Assembly (NCBI GenBank): GCA_029262775.1
Contig: JAJCYR010000014.1
Span: forward strand, 1 to 64,000
Source: Bacteroidota bacterium
GTDB taxonomy: Bacteria > Bacteroidota > Rhodothermia > Rhodothermales > UBA10348
Length of the DNA stretch: 64,000 bases
Direction of reading: 5' to 3'
How positions within the stretch are numbered: the first letter of the stretch is position 1; every line of letters starts with the position of its first letter. A model generated the notes under the pieces. It ran no database searches, was not told the origin of the DNA, and saw nothing but the letters and a program-made list of their open reading frames with translations. This document shows, one piece after another, positions 18,290 through 26,829 of the stretch. The position numbers were made by a program, and so were the translations under genes.

Positions 18290-18291
18290 TA

Positions 18292-19440
18292 TTATCTCCC
18301 CCCCGGCGGCTCCTGAAACAGCACAACGGCCGATGGCGCAGGCCCTACCGTAAAACGACCCAACACGCTTCCTGTGCGCGTCACTTCATGCAGTTGGCCA
18401 GAGGCTGTGAAGTCCGGAAAGTCACCGCCTCCCGCGCGCGCCATGCGCCCGACCAGTAGCACATCCCGGTCCGCATCGTAAGCCATCCCGCTCGTTCCGG
18501 TCACACCCTCCACCGCTTCGGGCACAATCCTGGCCGACAGCGACCCAGATGCCAGACCGGCCACCGAGGCCACCTGGATGCTGCCATCCGACAGCGTCAC
18601 AAACACCTCACCACTCGACTCCGACACCGCCATCGTCGCCGTCCCGTTTGCGCTCCCCGCCTGCGCCGGCAGATCAGCCGCGCCAGCGATACCAAACGTC
18701 TCCGCGTCGAGCAGCAGCAGGCGACCGTTCGTCTGCTCGAGTACGGCCGAGAAGTCATCATTGAAGACCGTCTTGCCAATACACACGACAACGATCTGCG
18801 CGTCTCCAACGCGCGCAAGATCCCGGGGACCATTGCATGGCACCTCTATGGAGGTCACCGCGAGGTCCGCTCCGCGGATATGACTCAGCGTGCGACCGGC
18901 GCCGAGCAATCCGTTGTTGGCCACGAGAAGCCCGGTTTCGACGGCCAGAATACCTTCCGGCACATCCCCTACCGGTACATTTCCCTCTACCAATCCCGTC
19001 CCGGGATCCACGATCTGAACGCTTCCCGGTGCGCCGAATACAAACCCGGTTACATAGGCGCGCCCGTCAAAGAAGGCCACGTCACGGGGTGCGGTCAAGC
19101 CCGTCCACTGCGCCACCCGTTCGAAGAGGCCACTCTGCCGCTCAAACACATCGACGCGGCCGTCGGAAAACGTGTTGATGAGTACGTACAGGCGCCCCTC
19201 GTGCTGCTTCATTCCCTGCACAAATCCTCCCAGATCCTCGCCCGCGGTGACGCTGCCCGAGGCCCGGTCCACCAGGCTGAGCGATCCGTTCTGATCGGAG
19301 AAATTGCCGCCATTGCCAACCACAATGTCGGGCGCGGGCGCCGCCGCGTTCGAGTCCGAATCGGACAGGTCGCAGGCGGCAACGCCGAGAATAAGGACAA
19401 GATAGAGTGCAACTCTGATGGTCAACGTGGTATGGTTCAT
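18292..19440 (-). CDS. BtuG-like beta-propeller lipoprotein (putative surface corrinoid binder)
   Basis: 382 residues. A lipoprotein signal peptide ends in LGVAAC, so Cys23 is the likely lipidation site. The rest is a YncE-like beta-propeller: repeated strands such as LSLVDRASGSVTAG, VFERQSGLFERVAQ, VQIVDPGTGLVEGNVPVGDVPEGI and LLLLDAETFGIAGAADLP. In Bacteroides, BtuG is a surface-exposed beta-propeller lipoprotein that captures vitamin B12 and works with BtuB. Here the ATG overlaps the stop of a TonB receptor gene controlled by a cobalamin riboswitch, which supports the same role. The propeller sequence alone would not identify the ligand. Confidence 0.7.
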   Translation of the reverse strand: MNHTTLTIRVALYLVLILGVAACDLSDSDSNAAAPAPDIVVGNGGNFSDQNGSLSLVDRASGSVTAGEDLGGFVQGMKQHEGRLYVLINTFSDGRVDVFERQSGLFERVAQWTGLTAPRDVAFFDGRAYVTGFVFGAPGSVQIVDPGTGLVEGNVPVGDVPEGILAVETGLLVANNGLLGAGRTLSHIRGADLAVTSIEVPCNGPRDLARVGDAQIVVVCIGKTVFNDDFSAVLEQTNGRLLLLDAETFGIAGAADLPAQAGSANGTATMAVSESSGEVFVTLSDGSIQVASVAGLASGSLSARIVPEAVEGVTGTSGMAYDADRDVLLVGRMARAGGGDFPDFTASGQLHEVTRTGSVLGRFTVGPAPSAVVLFQEPPGGR

Positions 19441-21440
19441 GGATTGTTTTTCCGGATATGGATGCCCACCTGAATGTGTCTGGGGGGCATGGGGTAAAGA
19501 CGCATGCTTTCGTATGCGGTGTCTGTAATATTGTGGATGCGCAGCCAGAGCGACATGCGCGAGCCCAGCAGGTCGTAGCTGGCGCGGAGGTCGGCCTCGA
19601 GGACCTGGAATGCGCCGAGCCAGCTCGATTCGTCGGACGTAATGAACCGGCGGCCCTCCCACCGCGACGTAACGCCGCCCGATACACCGCCAACGGCCAC
19701 GCGCACCTCGCCCATGGCGGTCGTCACGGGCGTGTAGCGGAGTTGGTGACCAAAGCCGGGGGCGCGCGCGTCGGAGATGTCTTCCGCGCGCACGCGGGAT
19801 CCGCGTGCGCGCCACATCACCGACGCGCGCGCCCACTGCGCCTCGCCGTCGAGCGCCCACTCGAGGCCCATCGATTGGACCCGTCCCACATTCTCGGGAT
19901 GAAACACCTGCAAACCCGGTCCGGCGAACAGCGGCCGCCAAAGAATGCGGTCATCCAGACGAGCGCCGAATGCCGTCACGCGCAGCAGTCCAACCGGGGT
20001 ACGCGTGCCCACCGACAGGTGTGCTGTCAGGCCCCGCTCAGCGCGCAGATCGGGGTTACCCCCGGGGACGTGGTAGCGCTCCCCCACGGCCGGTAGCCGG
20101 ACGGTCCGCGCCAGCCCCGTTTCCAGCTCCAAACGACCCGCGAGGGGCATCGTAAGCGGCGCCGACCATGTCGCCCCGGCGGTGGGCCAGGCAGGGCCCC
20201 GGCTCGAAGCCACGAGCCGTGAAAATATGTCCAGCGACGCTCGTCGGCCGCGCAGCGTGGTTGCTACGCCCGGCTCGGCGGTCCATTCCTGGTGGCCTGC
20301 TGCATCGGTGTACTCGGCGCGCAGCGAGGGGCGCACCTCGCTGCGCGCCGAGTGCGACCGGAAAAGCGACGAGAGCTGTACGGCTCCGGTTCGGGCGCGA
20401 AGCCGGGAGGCCTCGACGCCCAGTGCGGCGCCGCTGCCCGGTTCGAAATCCAGGTCCCACTCGGTCACGGCCCCGCTCGCCGTCCACGACCTCCCGCCGG
20501 CAACACGCGCCTGCAGGCGCACGAGGTTGTCCTGCTGGGAAGCGGCGGCCACGACCGCATTCGACGGACCCGGCAGCCCGCGATCGCTGCGGCTGCCGAG
20601 CGCTGTGACTTCCCAACGGGCGCCTGCGCCCACAGGCGCACGCGCCGCGCTCGACAGGACCAGCGCCCCGCTCCCCCACGTCCGGGCAGCGCCCTCCCGC
20701 CGGGTGGAGGGCGCGCCCTCCAGAAACCGGTTTTCAAACGGAAAGGAGCCATCCATGTGGCTCACGTCGCCTACAAATCGCAACCGGGCGCGCCCCAGAT
20801 CCTCTGTCACATCCATGCCCACCGCGCGCTCGCCCCAGCTCCCGGCACGGGTATATATGGCAAGCGGCCGCCCCCCGGCAACGGCGGGCCCCCGCGCGGC
20901 ACTGCTCGGCGTGGCACTGCCCGGCGTGCCCAGCTCCACACTGCCCCCCATTGCAGGCGCCGCTTCCGAGGGACCCGACTGCAGGAGCGCATCGGCCACG
21001 AGACCGGTCGGGATCAGCGAAAGATCCATGCTGCCGGTCTGCGGGTGCACAAGGGGCATGCCCCCGAGCAGAATGGCGGTATGCGCCGCATCGGCCCCCC
21101 TTATACTGAGCGTGGCAAGGCCTGTAGGGCCATACCGGCGCATTCGCACGCCAAGGCCCGTGGCAAGCGCATCGGCGGCATCCCGAAAGGCCGACATCCG
21201 GACATCGGACGCCTGGAGCCGCGTCCGGGACAGGCTTTTCGGTCCTCGCTCGGCCGTGATTTCCACTTCCTGCAGCGTGACGCTCCGAAGCGAATCGGGC
21301 GGGGCATCCTGCGCCCGGGCAGTGCCTGGCAATAGGGTCCACGCCGTGAGCAGAACGCCTGCAACAGGAAGGACGCGCGCTACAGGTAGACCGCCTGCCA
21401 CAAAGATGACGCGCGCAGCCAAGTGCGCGGCGCGGCGCAT
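19437..21440 (-). CDS. btuB: TonB-dependent receptor, BtuB-like (vitamin B12 uptake)
   Basis: About 667 residues from the ATG at 21440, which starts a long signal peptide ending near GTARAQ. The plug domain follows directly (VTLQEVEITAERG, GLATLSIRGADAAHTAILLGGMPL, MDLSLIPTGLVADALL), with no carboxypeptidase-like domain, and a beta-barrel runs to the C-terminus. An upstream ATG at 21485 lies immediately after a terminator T-run and is less attractive. The cobalamin riboswitch in its leader is the main reason for calling it BtuB-like. Its stop overlaps the next gene by 4 bp. BtuFCD genes for inner-membrane transport are not in the window. Confidence 0.82.
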   Translation of the reverse strand: MRRAAHLAARVIFVAGGLPVARVLPVAGVLLTAWTLLPGTARAQDAPPDSLRSVTLQEVEITAERGPKSLSRTRLQASDVRMSAFRDAADALATGLGVRMRRYGPTGLATLSIRGADAAHTAILLGGMPLVHPQTGSMDLSLIPTGLVADALLQSGPSEAAPAMGGSVELGTPGSATPSSAARGPAVAGGRPLAIYTRAGSWGERAVGMDVTEDLGRARLRFVGDVSHMDGSFPFENRFLEGAPSTRREGAARTWGSGALVLSSAARAPVGAGARWEVTALGSRSDRGLPGPSNAVVAAASQQDNLVRLQARVAGGRSWTASGAVTEWDLDFEPGSGAALGVEASRLRARTGAVQLSSLFRSHSARSEVRPSLRAEYTDAAGHQEWTAEPGVATTLRGRRASLDIFSRLVASSRGPAWPTAGATWSAPLTMPLAGRLELETGLARTVRLPAVGERYHVPGGNPDLRAERGLTAHLSVGTRTPVGLLRVTAFGARLDDRILWRPLFAGPGLQVFHPENVGRVQSMGLEWALDGEAQWARASVMWRARGSRVRAEDISDARAPGFGHQLRYTPVTTAMGEVRVAVGGVSGGVTSRWEGRRFITSDESSWLGAFQVLEADLRASYDLLGSRMSLWLRIHNITDTAYESMRLYPMPPRHIQVGIHIRKNNP

Positions 21441-21486
21441 GGCCGCGCCCCCAGCGCCGAGGACTGTGAAAAAAAATGGATCCATT

Positions 21487-21517
21487 AAAAAAGCCTGTAC
21501 CTCATTGAGATACAGGC
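21487..21517 (-). terminator. Intrinsic terminator in the B12 riboswitch leader
   Basis: On the minus strand an 11-bp stem (GCCTGTATCTC pairing with GAGGTACAGGC, one G-T wobble, loop AAT) is followed at once by six T residues (21487-21492). It lies between the riboswitch aptamer and the receptor start, so it is probably the expression platform: B12 binding would favour termination. Confidence 0.8.
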
Positions 21518-21614
21518 CACCCGCCACCACTTCCACAGCGGCCTGCAGCTACCTGCAGCGGCCCATGCGAACTGAAGAGATTGCCCGTACCTCTCATCCC
21601 GGAGGTCAACGGCA

Positions 21615-21830
21615 TATGCCGGCAGGTCGGTCTCCTGGCTCACACAGTATGCAGGAACGAGCGCTCAGCTTTCCCCTTCCCGGGCGGTGTTACGATTTCG
21701 TGACAGCGTGTCAGAAACCGCTTCCTCCAGTGGGGAGCGCTTCAATGCGCATTCCTCTGCGTTTACAGTTGCGGGTACAGCTCCGGAGTAACCTGTTGAG
21801 GCGCACCGGATTCCCATGATCAGGCAGCAA
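21615..21830 (-). ncRNA. Cobalamin riboswitch
   Basis: The minus-strand leader contains the conserved parts of the AdoCbl/cobalamin aptamer in order: GGGAATCCGGTG near 21815, GAGCTGTACCCGCAACTGTA, CACTGGAGGAAGC, CCGGGAAGGG, and finally the B12 box AGCCAGGAGACCGACCTGCC at 21621-21640. Bounds are approximate because the outer P1 stem was not folded. It precedes a TonB receptor, the usual target, and is followed by an intrinsic terminator, so control is probably by transcription attenuation. The remainder of the 536-bp gap between 21440 and 21976 shows no convincing gene. Confidence 0.9.
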
Positions 21831-21975
21831 CATGTGCTGCCCAACCACCTGCTCGGACGTATGCGAAAGAACAGGGGAAGCTACACCGCCCATGGCCCTC
21901 CGTCAAGCCGCGGACCGAATTTTGACATCTGGCGTTCATCGACACGCTGCGGTATTCTTCCATCGCCACGAACAC

Positions 21976-23472
21976 ATGCACCCTATCGACATGATCCCGT
22001 CCAACCTCGTACCGGGCGCACGGGGTGCCCTTTGGATCGTTTTCCTGATGTTCTGTGCCAGCCCGGTGCTTGGGCAGAGCGGCCAGTCAACTGGATCGGT
22101 CCCGGGACCGCCCCGGGACCGGTCGTCCGGTTCCGTTGTTGACACGCTCACCGTCACCATCAACGAGGCCATTCGCACGGCGCTGGACGTGTCGCCCGAA
22201 GTCGCCACCGAGCAGGCCGGAATCGAATTTGCGAAAGCCAGGCACAATCTGGCAAAGAGCAGCCGGTTCCTGACCAATTTCGAAGCCACGTCGGCCCACT
22301 CCGCCACGCCTGGCATCGAGAACCCGAACAACACACCAACCGATCGGCTCTACCTCGACCCCGACGTGCGCAACGACTGGGAAGATCTGAACCTGTTCAG
22401 CCGCCTGGAGGTCGAAGCCCTGCAGCCCATCTGGACGTGGGGGGAGCTCGGCGGCAACATCCGGGCGGCGCGGGCGGGCGTCGATGTGGAGCGCGCCGTG
22501 CGCGAACGCAAAGAGCTGGAGGTTGCGTCCCGGACCGCCGAACTGTACTGGAGCCTGCTGCTCACCGAAGAACTGTTCCGCCTTACGGGCGAGGCGGGTG
22601 GCATTGTCGCGCAGGCCAAGGACGAGATTGACCGGCTCCTCCAGGAAGGGGCCGAGGACGTTGACATGGCCGATCTGTATCAGGTGCAGATCACGGAGCA
22701 GGAATTCCACCAACGCGTGGTCGAAGCCCGCGAGGCCCGTCAGACCGCACGCGCAGCGCTTCGCCGGCAGCTCTTCCTGACCGACGGCCAGACAGTGGCC
22801 GTAGCCGAGGTGCAACTGCTGCCCATCGCAGCCCCCCTCGAACCGCTCGAAGTCTACCAGCGGCGCGCGCTCGACAGCCGCCCGGAACTGGCCCAGGCAC
22901 GCGCCGGCCTGAGGGCGACCAACGCCCTCGTCGATGTGGCGCGCTCCGACTTTTTCCCGAAGATATTCATAGGCCTCACGGCGCGCTATGGATACGCCGC
23001 AGGCCGGCACCGCCAACGCAATCCATTCGTGGGCGACCCGTTTCTGAGCCAGTCGGTCGAGACCGGACTTGGACTGCGGCTCAAACTGAATGCCGCGCAG
23101 ACGCGCTCGCGTGTGCAGCAGGCACGCGCCCGGCACGACGAGGTTCGATTCCAGCACGATGCGGCCCATCAGCTGATTCTCTTCGAGGTCGAAAAGGCCT
23201 GGCGGGATGTAATCATAGCCCGGCAGGCCGTCACCTCGCGCGAGGAAGCCCTCAAAATAAGTCGGCAGTGGCTGCTCGACGAGCAGATCAACTTCGACCT
23301 GGATCTTGGCGATACGGAAAACCTTGTCAAGGCAGTCCGGGACAACCTGACACTGCGTGCCCAGCGGCACGAGGCCGTCTTCAACTACAATATGTCCGTG
23401 CTCCGGCTCTACCAGAAGACGGGTACCCTGCTGCAGCGTCTTGAATCTGGCACGCTTCTTGTGGAGGAGTAA
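21976..23472 (+). CDS. TolC-family outer membrane efflux protein
   Basis: 498 residues from the ATG at 21976 (a second ATG at 21991 is also possible); a signal peptide ends in SPVLGQ. The rest is long alpha-helical coiled-coil sequence with two OEP-type halves: LTVTINEAIRTALDVSPEVATEQAG begins the first, and YQRRALDSRPELAQARAGLRATNALVDVARSDFFPKI the second. Such proteins form trimeric outer-membrane channels for type I export or RND/ABC efflux. No inner-membrane pump is adjacent; the following gene encodes an MlaC-like protein 36 bp away, hinting at involvement in envelope lipid trafficking. Confidence 0.85.
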   Translation: MHPIDMIPSNLVPGARGALWIVFLMFCASPVLGQSGQSTGSVPGPPRDRSSGSVVDTLTVTINEAIRTALDVSPEVATEQAGIEFAKARHNLAKSSRFLTNFEATSAHSATPGIENPNNTPTDRLYLDPDVRNDWEDLNLFSRLEVEALQPIWTWGELGGNIRAARAGVDVERAVRERKELEVASRTAELYWSLLLTEELFRLTGEAGGIVAQAKDEIDRLLQEGAEDVDMADLYQVQITEQEFHQRVVEAREARQTARAALRRQLFLTDGQTVAVAEVQLLPIAAPLEPLEVYQRRALDSRPELAQARAGLRATNALVDVARSDFFPKIFIGLTARYGYAAGRHRQRNPFVGDPFLSQSVETGLGLRLKLNAAQTRSRVQQARARHDEVRFQHDAAHQLILFEVEKAWRDVIIARQAVTSREEALKISRQWLLDEQINFDLDLGDTENLVKAVRDNLTLRAQRHEAVFNYNMSVLRLYQKTGTLLQRLESGTLLVEE

Positions 23473-23508
23473 GCACAACACGTATTTATTGAACCCCCTC
23501 CCCGAATC

Positions 23509-24099
23509 ATGAAAAACCTGCTTTTTATACTCCTCCTCCTTTTCACCGCGCTGCCGGGCGCCGGCCAGTCCACTTCCGACGAGATCCGGGTCATGCTCGA
23601 AGCGCGTGACGCCAACATCAAGGCGCTTCTGGGGCCGGAAGGAGACATCTCGGACGGTAAGCGGGATGAACTCCAGGGGCTGGTCAACGACGTCATCAAC
23701 TTCCGGGAAATGGGAAAAGAAGCCCTCGGACCGTTCTGGAAGGATCTGAGCGCCGAGCAGCAGGACGAATTCGTGCGCGTCTTCAGCGAAATTGTCCGTC
23801 ACCAGTCGCTCTCCGACCTGGATGTCTACCGGGCCTCGGTCACATATGACACCATTTCCGTCGACGGCGACTCGGCCCGCGTCTCCACGACCACCATCAT
23901 CGACGAAATTCCCGTCATCGTGGAATACGAACTCATCCGCGCCGGGGGCGAATGGACGGCCCGGGACATCATCCTGGACGACGTCTCGACCGTGGGCGGC
24001 TACAGCCGCAGTTTCCAGACCGTCATCCGGAAACGGGGATTCGACTCGCTCATGACCAGTCTGAACAAACGACTGGACAGGATACGTTCTGAATCCTGA
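23509..24099 (+). CDS. MlaC/Ttg2D-like phospholipid-binding protein
   Basis: 196 residues. A signal peptide ends in GAGQ. The mature region shows the MlaC pattern: a helical start (DEIRVMLEARDANIKALLG), INFREMGKEALGPFWKDLSAEQQDEFVRVFSEIV, then beta strands VTYDTISVDGDSARVSTTTI and the end SYSRSFQTVI-like GGYSRSFQTVIRKRGFDSLM. MlaC carries phospholipids between outer- and inner-membrane Mla complexes in the periplasm. MlaD, E and F homologues are not in the window. It lies 36 bp after the TolC-family gene and probably shares its transcript. Confidence 0.82.
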   Translation: MKNLLFILLLLFTALPGAGQSTSDEIRVMLEARDANIKALLGPEGDISDGKRDELQGLVNDVINFREMGKEALGPFWKDLSAEQQDEFVRVFSEIVRHQSLSDLDVYRASVTYDTISVDGDSARVSTTTIIDEIPVIVEYELIRAGGEWTARDIILDDVSTVGGYSRSFQTVIRKRGFDSLMTSLNKRLDRIRSES

Positions 24100-24161
24100 A
24101 CACCTTGATCCTGAACAATTGAACGCGCCACGCGTTTTGCCGGAGCGGCAATCAAAGCGAA

Positions 24162-25160
24162 GTGGTCAACTCTGGGTTCGTGGAAGGATATGTAATGCAT
24201 ACATATGGGGCGGAGAAATATCTCCGCCATGCCGTCGCTTCTCTCGCGTCCATACGCCGTCATGATACGGTGCGGCCCGTTGCCCTCTATTGCAGCCAAT
24301 CCCAGATGGAGTGCCTCGAAGAGACCGGGCTCGATGTTCTGTTCGACGTGCTCGAGGTGCTGCCCGAATCGAATCATTCCATTGTAGGCTTCAAGCACCA
24401 CCTGGACCGGTTCAAACCCTTTGAACGCTCCCTCTTTGTCGATGTGGACATGATCTGGTGCCGCGACCCGGACCCGCTCTGGCAGCAGCTTTCTCCCTTC
24501 CCGCTGACCGCCACCGGCCTGGAGCGGGCAGACGTTTTCTTTGGCGGCCCGAAGGGCGCCGGGTTTCTCTTGCACTGGCTGCTCGACAGGCGACGACGCA
24601 CCATGAAACACTTCGGCCTCACCTGGCTGCCCAGAATCCAGGCCGGTATCATCTACGCACAGGACACTGAACACACCGCCGACTTCTGCCGCGTCTCGCG
24701 CTCCTTCCTGGATCGACGGGCGGAAACCCATTTTGTGAGTCGCTTCAGTGAAGGGCGCAGCGAAGAAAGCTGTGAGTGGAGCATGGCCATGGCGGCCAGT
24801 GCGCTCGACATATCTGTCATACCGTGGTACCAGGGCAGAAACAGTCCCCAACTCGACTATGTGGAGGGCTTCGTCAAGCACGACCCGGAGTTCCGGAACG
24901 TGCGCGTACTCTACCACAACGACCCGTTCGTGCGCAACCTGCGTGGTATTCCGTCAAACGCCCTCAGAAAATCTCTCCTCGCCCTCGTGGGACGCCTTCC
25001 CGGCAAGGGCGACTATATGTGGGTCACCCCGTACGTTCTTCATTTCGGGTGGATGCACCACAAACAGCCTTTCTATGACCACGCAGACCGGGTGTGGGAA
25101 CGGGCCCTCGCCTCCCGTCCTCAGCCCGCCGAAAGCAGGTCCCAGATCATGCGCGCGTGA
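24162..25160 (+). CDS. Glycosyltransferase-like protein (GT-A fold)
   Basis: Up to 332 residues. The segments EKYLRHAVASLASIRRHD, GFKHHLDRFKPFERSLFVDVDMIW (a DVDM metal-binding-type motif) and ERADVFFGGPKGAGF resemble nucleotide-diphospho-sugar transferases of the family 8-like type. Three starts compete: GTG at 24162, GTG at 24180, and ATG at 24195 preceded by GGAAGGA at ideal spacing. The longer starts keep the expected first beta strand (EGYVMHTYG), so 24162 is given. The acceptor is unknown. Its end overlaps the converging membrane-protein gene by 40 bp. Confidence 0.65.
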   Translation: MVNSGFVEGYVMHTYGAEKYLRHAVASLASIRRHDTVRPVALYCSQSQMECLEETGLDVLFDVLEVLPESNHSIVGFKHHLDRFKPFERSLFVDVDMIWCRDPDPLWQQLSPFPLTATGLERADVFFGGPKGAGFLLHWLLDRRRRTMKHFGLTWLPRIQAGIIYAQDTEHTADFCRVSRSFLDRRAETHFVSRFSEGRSEESCEWSMAMAASALDISVIPWYQGRNSPQLDYVEGFVKHDPEFRNVRVLYHNDPFVRNLRGIPSNALRKSLLALVGRLPGKGDYMWVTPYVLHFGWMHHKQPFYDHADRVWERALASRPQPAESRSQIMRA

Positions 25161-26701
25161 GCGCTCTTCGCCGAGGCCAGCACCACACCAGCCAGCACAA
25201 ATAGCACCTCCGGATTCAACAATACCAGCAGCACGGCCAGTGGCCGCGACACGCGCGATACACGGGACATGTCATTCGCCGTCCGGATGGCCGACCACAC
25301 GAGTGAGGCCGCGAACACCAGCCCTGTGGCGACCAGCACGTACGTGGCGGCCGTTCCCGGCGGGCCCAGCACCATGGCCACCGGGACCAGCGCAACCGCC
25401 TGCCAGCGCGGCCATACCGCCAGCATGAGTGCCTGGCTCGCCAGAAGCGGGTGTTGCCGCCCGGTCAGCAGGACCCACATGCTCATCCAGACGGCCAATG
25501 ACAGCAGGATCACGCTTCCCAGCAGAATGCTCAGCACGAAGGGTGTGCCCATCAGGGCCGACGCAGCCGCCGTTGTGCCCTCAGGCAACAATCCGTATAT
25601 GTACCGCCCAATAGGCCTGTCGTGAAGTCCGTGCAGTACGACCGCCACCACGAGTCCCGTGGACAGTCCAATCAGGGAGATCAGCGCGGTACTCGTAAGC
25701 GGCAGCACCTCGCGCGCCTCACGAACGGCATTCCTGTAGAAACCATGCGCCAGGAAGTAGCGGGGAATCATCTGGCGGAAACGCGGCGATGTGGCGTAGA
25801 GCATGGCCAGAAACACAATCAAAAGCCAGCCGACCAGTACCGACCAGGAAGCGCTCGCCACGTCCACCTCCGGACCACGGGCAAAAATGGGTTTTCCCGT
25901 GAGGTGTGCCTCGCGCAACATGCCCACTATTGCCCGCGGATTTCCGTTCGCGTCGTAGAGGCCATACGGCTGTGCCCACGGATCCGCATCCGGCCGATCC
26001 CGCCACCGGTGCAAAAAGACCACATAGTCGCGGGAAAGGGTCAAAATGCGTTCGATGAATACCGCTCCGTGCTGTTCCATGGAGCCGCCCGCACCCGCCG
26101 CCAGCCCGGCCGATGCCACACCAACCGATGCCACACCAACCGACGCCACGCCTACCGCGTCCCGCGCCCGGAACGCGTCCACCAATTCTCCTGGATCCAC
26201 GCGCCCGAGACCGTCGACAAGGACGGCATCGACGACATGGCGGCACCGGTCACGACGCGTAAAAGGCGTTATATAGTAGGCCTTGTGGCCAGCGGAATGC
26301 ACGCGCTGCGCGAGGGAGCCAATCCACTCACACGTCGCAGGCAGGTTGGTGGCCGTCCAGCTCCCGAGTCCAATCCACCCCGGATAGGGCGATGCAGCGA
26401 GCGCGTCTACCCTGCCGACTGCCGCCAGGAGTGTGTCGGCCCACTCGCCGGGCGAAAGCCGCTCAAGCCCAATGTCCCGATAGAGCATCATGCCCATGGA
26501 ATCGGCCGCCGCCAGTATGCCGCGCTCTGTCACGGGTCCCGTCCTCACGGCGCGCAGTCCCAGCATACGCATTTCCACCAGATCCGACATGGCCGCCCGC
26601 TCCGAGACCGGCGCATCCCACACAACGCCAAGCTGCCCGTATGCGCGCGGCATGCCGAGCACAGCAAAAGCAAGTAGCAGGAAAAGGGTTCGGGTCATCA
26701 T
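25121..26701 (-). CDS. Exported/membrane protein with GH-like N-terminal domain
   Basis: 526 residues from the ATG at 26701 (or 26698). A signal peptide ends in RAYGQ. Residues about 25-270 look like an extracytoplasmic domain; the rhythm of RMLGLRAVRTGPVTERGILAAADSMGMMLYRDIG, GWIGLGSWT and HKAYYITPF recalls a glycosidase TIM barrel, but no catalytic residues could be assigned. About six transmembrane segments follow (from SWSVLVGWLLIVFLAM onward). A low-complexity VGVAS repeat interrupts the first domain. It sits 129 bp downstream of ftsZ on the same strand. I do not recognise the family; function unknown. Confidence 0.7.
   Translation of the reverse strand: MMTRTLFLLLAFAVLGMPRAYGQLGVVWDAPVSERAAMSDLVEMRMLGLRAVRTGPVTERGILAAADSMGMMLYRDIGLERLSPGEWADTLLAAVGRVDALAASPYPGWIGLGSWTATNLPATCEWIGSLAQRVHSAGHKAYYITPFTRRDRCRHVVDAVLVDGLGRVDPGELVDAFRARDAVGVASVGVASVGVASAGLAAGAGGSMEQHGAVFIERILTLSRDYVVFLHRWRDRPDADPWAQPYGLYDANGNPRAIVGMLREAHLTGKPIFARGPEVDVASASWSVLVGWLLIVFLAMLYATSPRFRQMIPRYFLAHGFYRNAVREAREVLPLTSTALISLIGLSTGLVVAVVLHGLHDRPIGRYIYGLLPEGTTAAASALMGTPFVLSILLGSVILLSLAVWMSMWVLLTGRQHPLLASQALMLAVWPRWQAVALVPVAMVLGPPGTAATYVLVATGLVFAASLVWSAIRTANDMSRVSRVSRPLAVLLVLLNPEVLFVLAGVVLASAKSAHARMIWDLLSAG
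26112..26156. repeat. 15-bp tandem repeat, three units
   Basis: The unit GATGCCACACCAACC occurs exactly at 26112-26126 and 26127-26141, and with three changes at 26142-26156. It lies in frame within the membrane-protein gene and encodes repeats of GVASV on the minus strand. Copy number could vary by slippage. Confidence 0.85.
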
Positions 26702-26829
26702 GGGGCCGAAATATATCACGCGGACGCGGCTCTCCCTACCGAACCACATCATCCAGGCTGGCAAACAGCCAGTGCACAGCTGGATCAGGGTCGACCGTGC
26801 TCACGGGTCAACCTGCGAACATTCCGTGT

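Noticed and set aside
20182-21819. 545-residue plus-strand open frame spanning the btuB gene and riboswitch
   Set aside because: It runs through the cobalamin aptamer and the terminator and has low-complexity translation; the minus-strand features explain the region.
21922-21958. TTGACA with a downstream TATTCT as promoter for the TolC-family gene
   Set aside because: The spacer is 25 bp, too long for a sigma70 promoter.
24137-24151. Hairpin TTGCCG-GAG-CGGCAA before the glycosyltransferase-like gene
   Set aside because: The 6-bp stem has no T-run on either strand and sits only 10 bp before a possible start codon, so it is not a credible intrinsic terminator.
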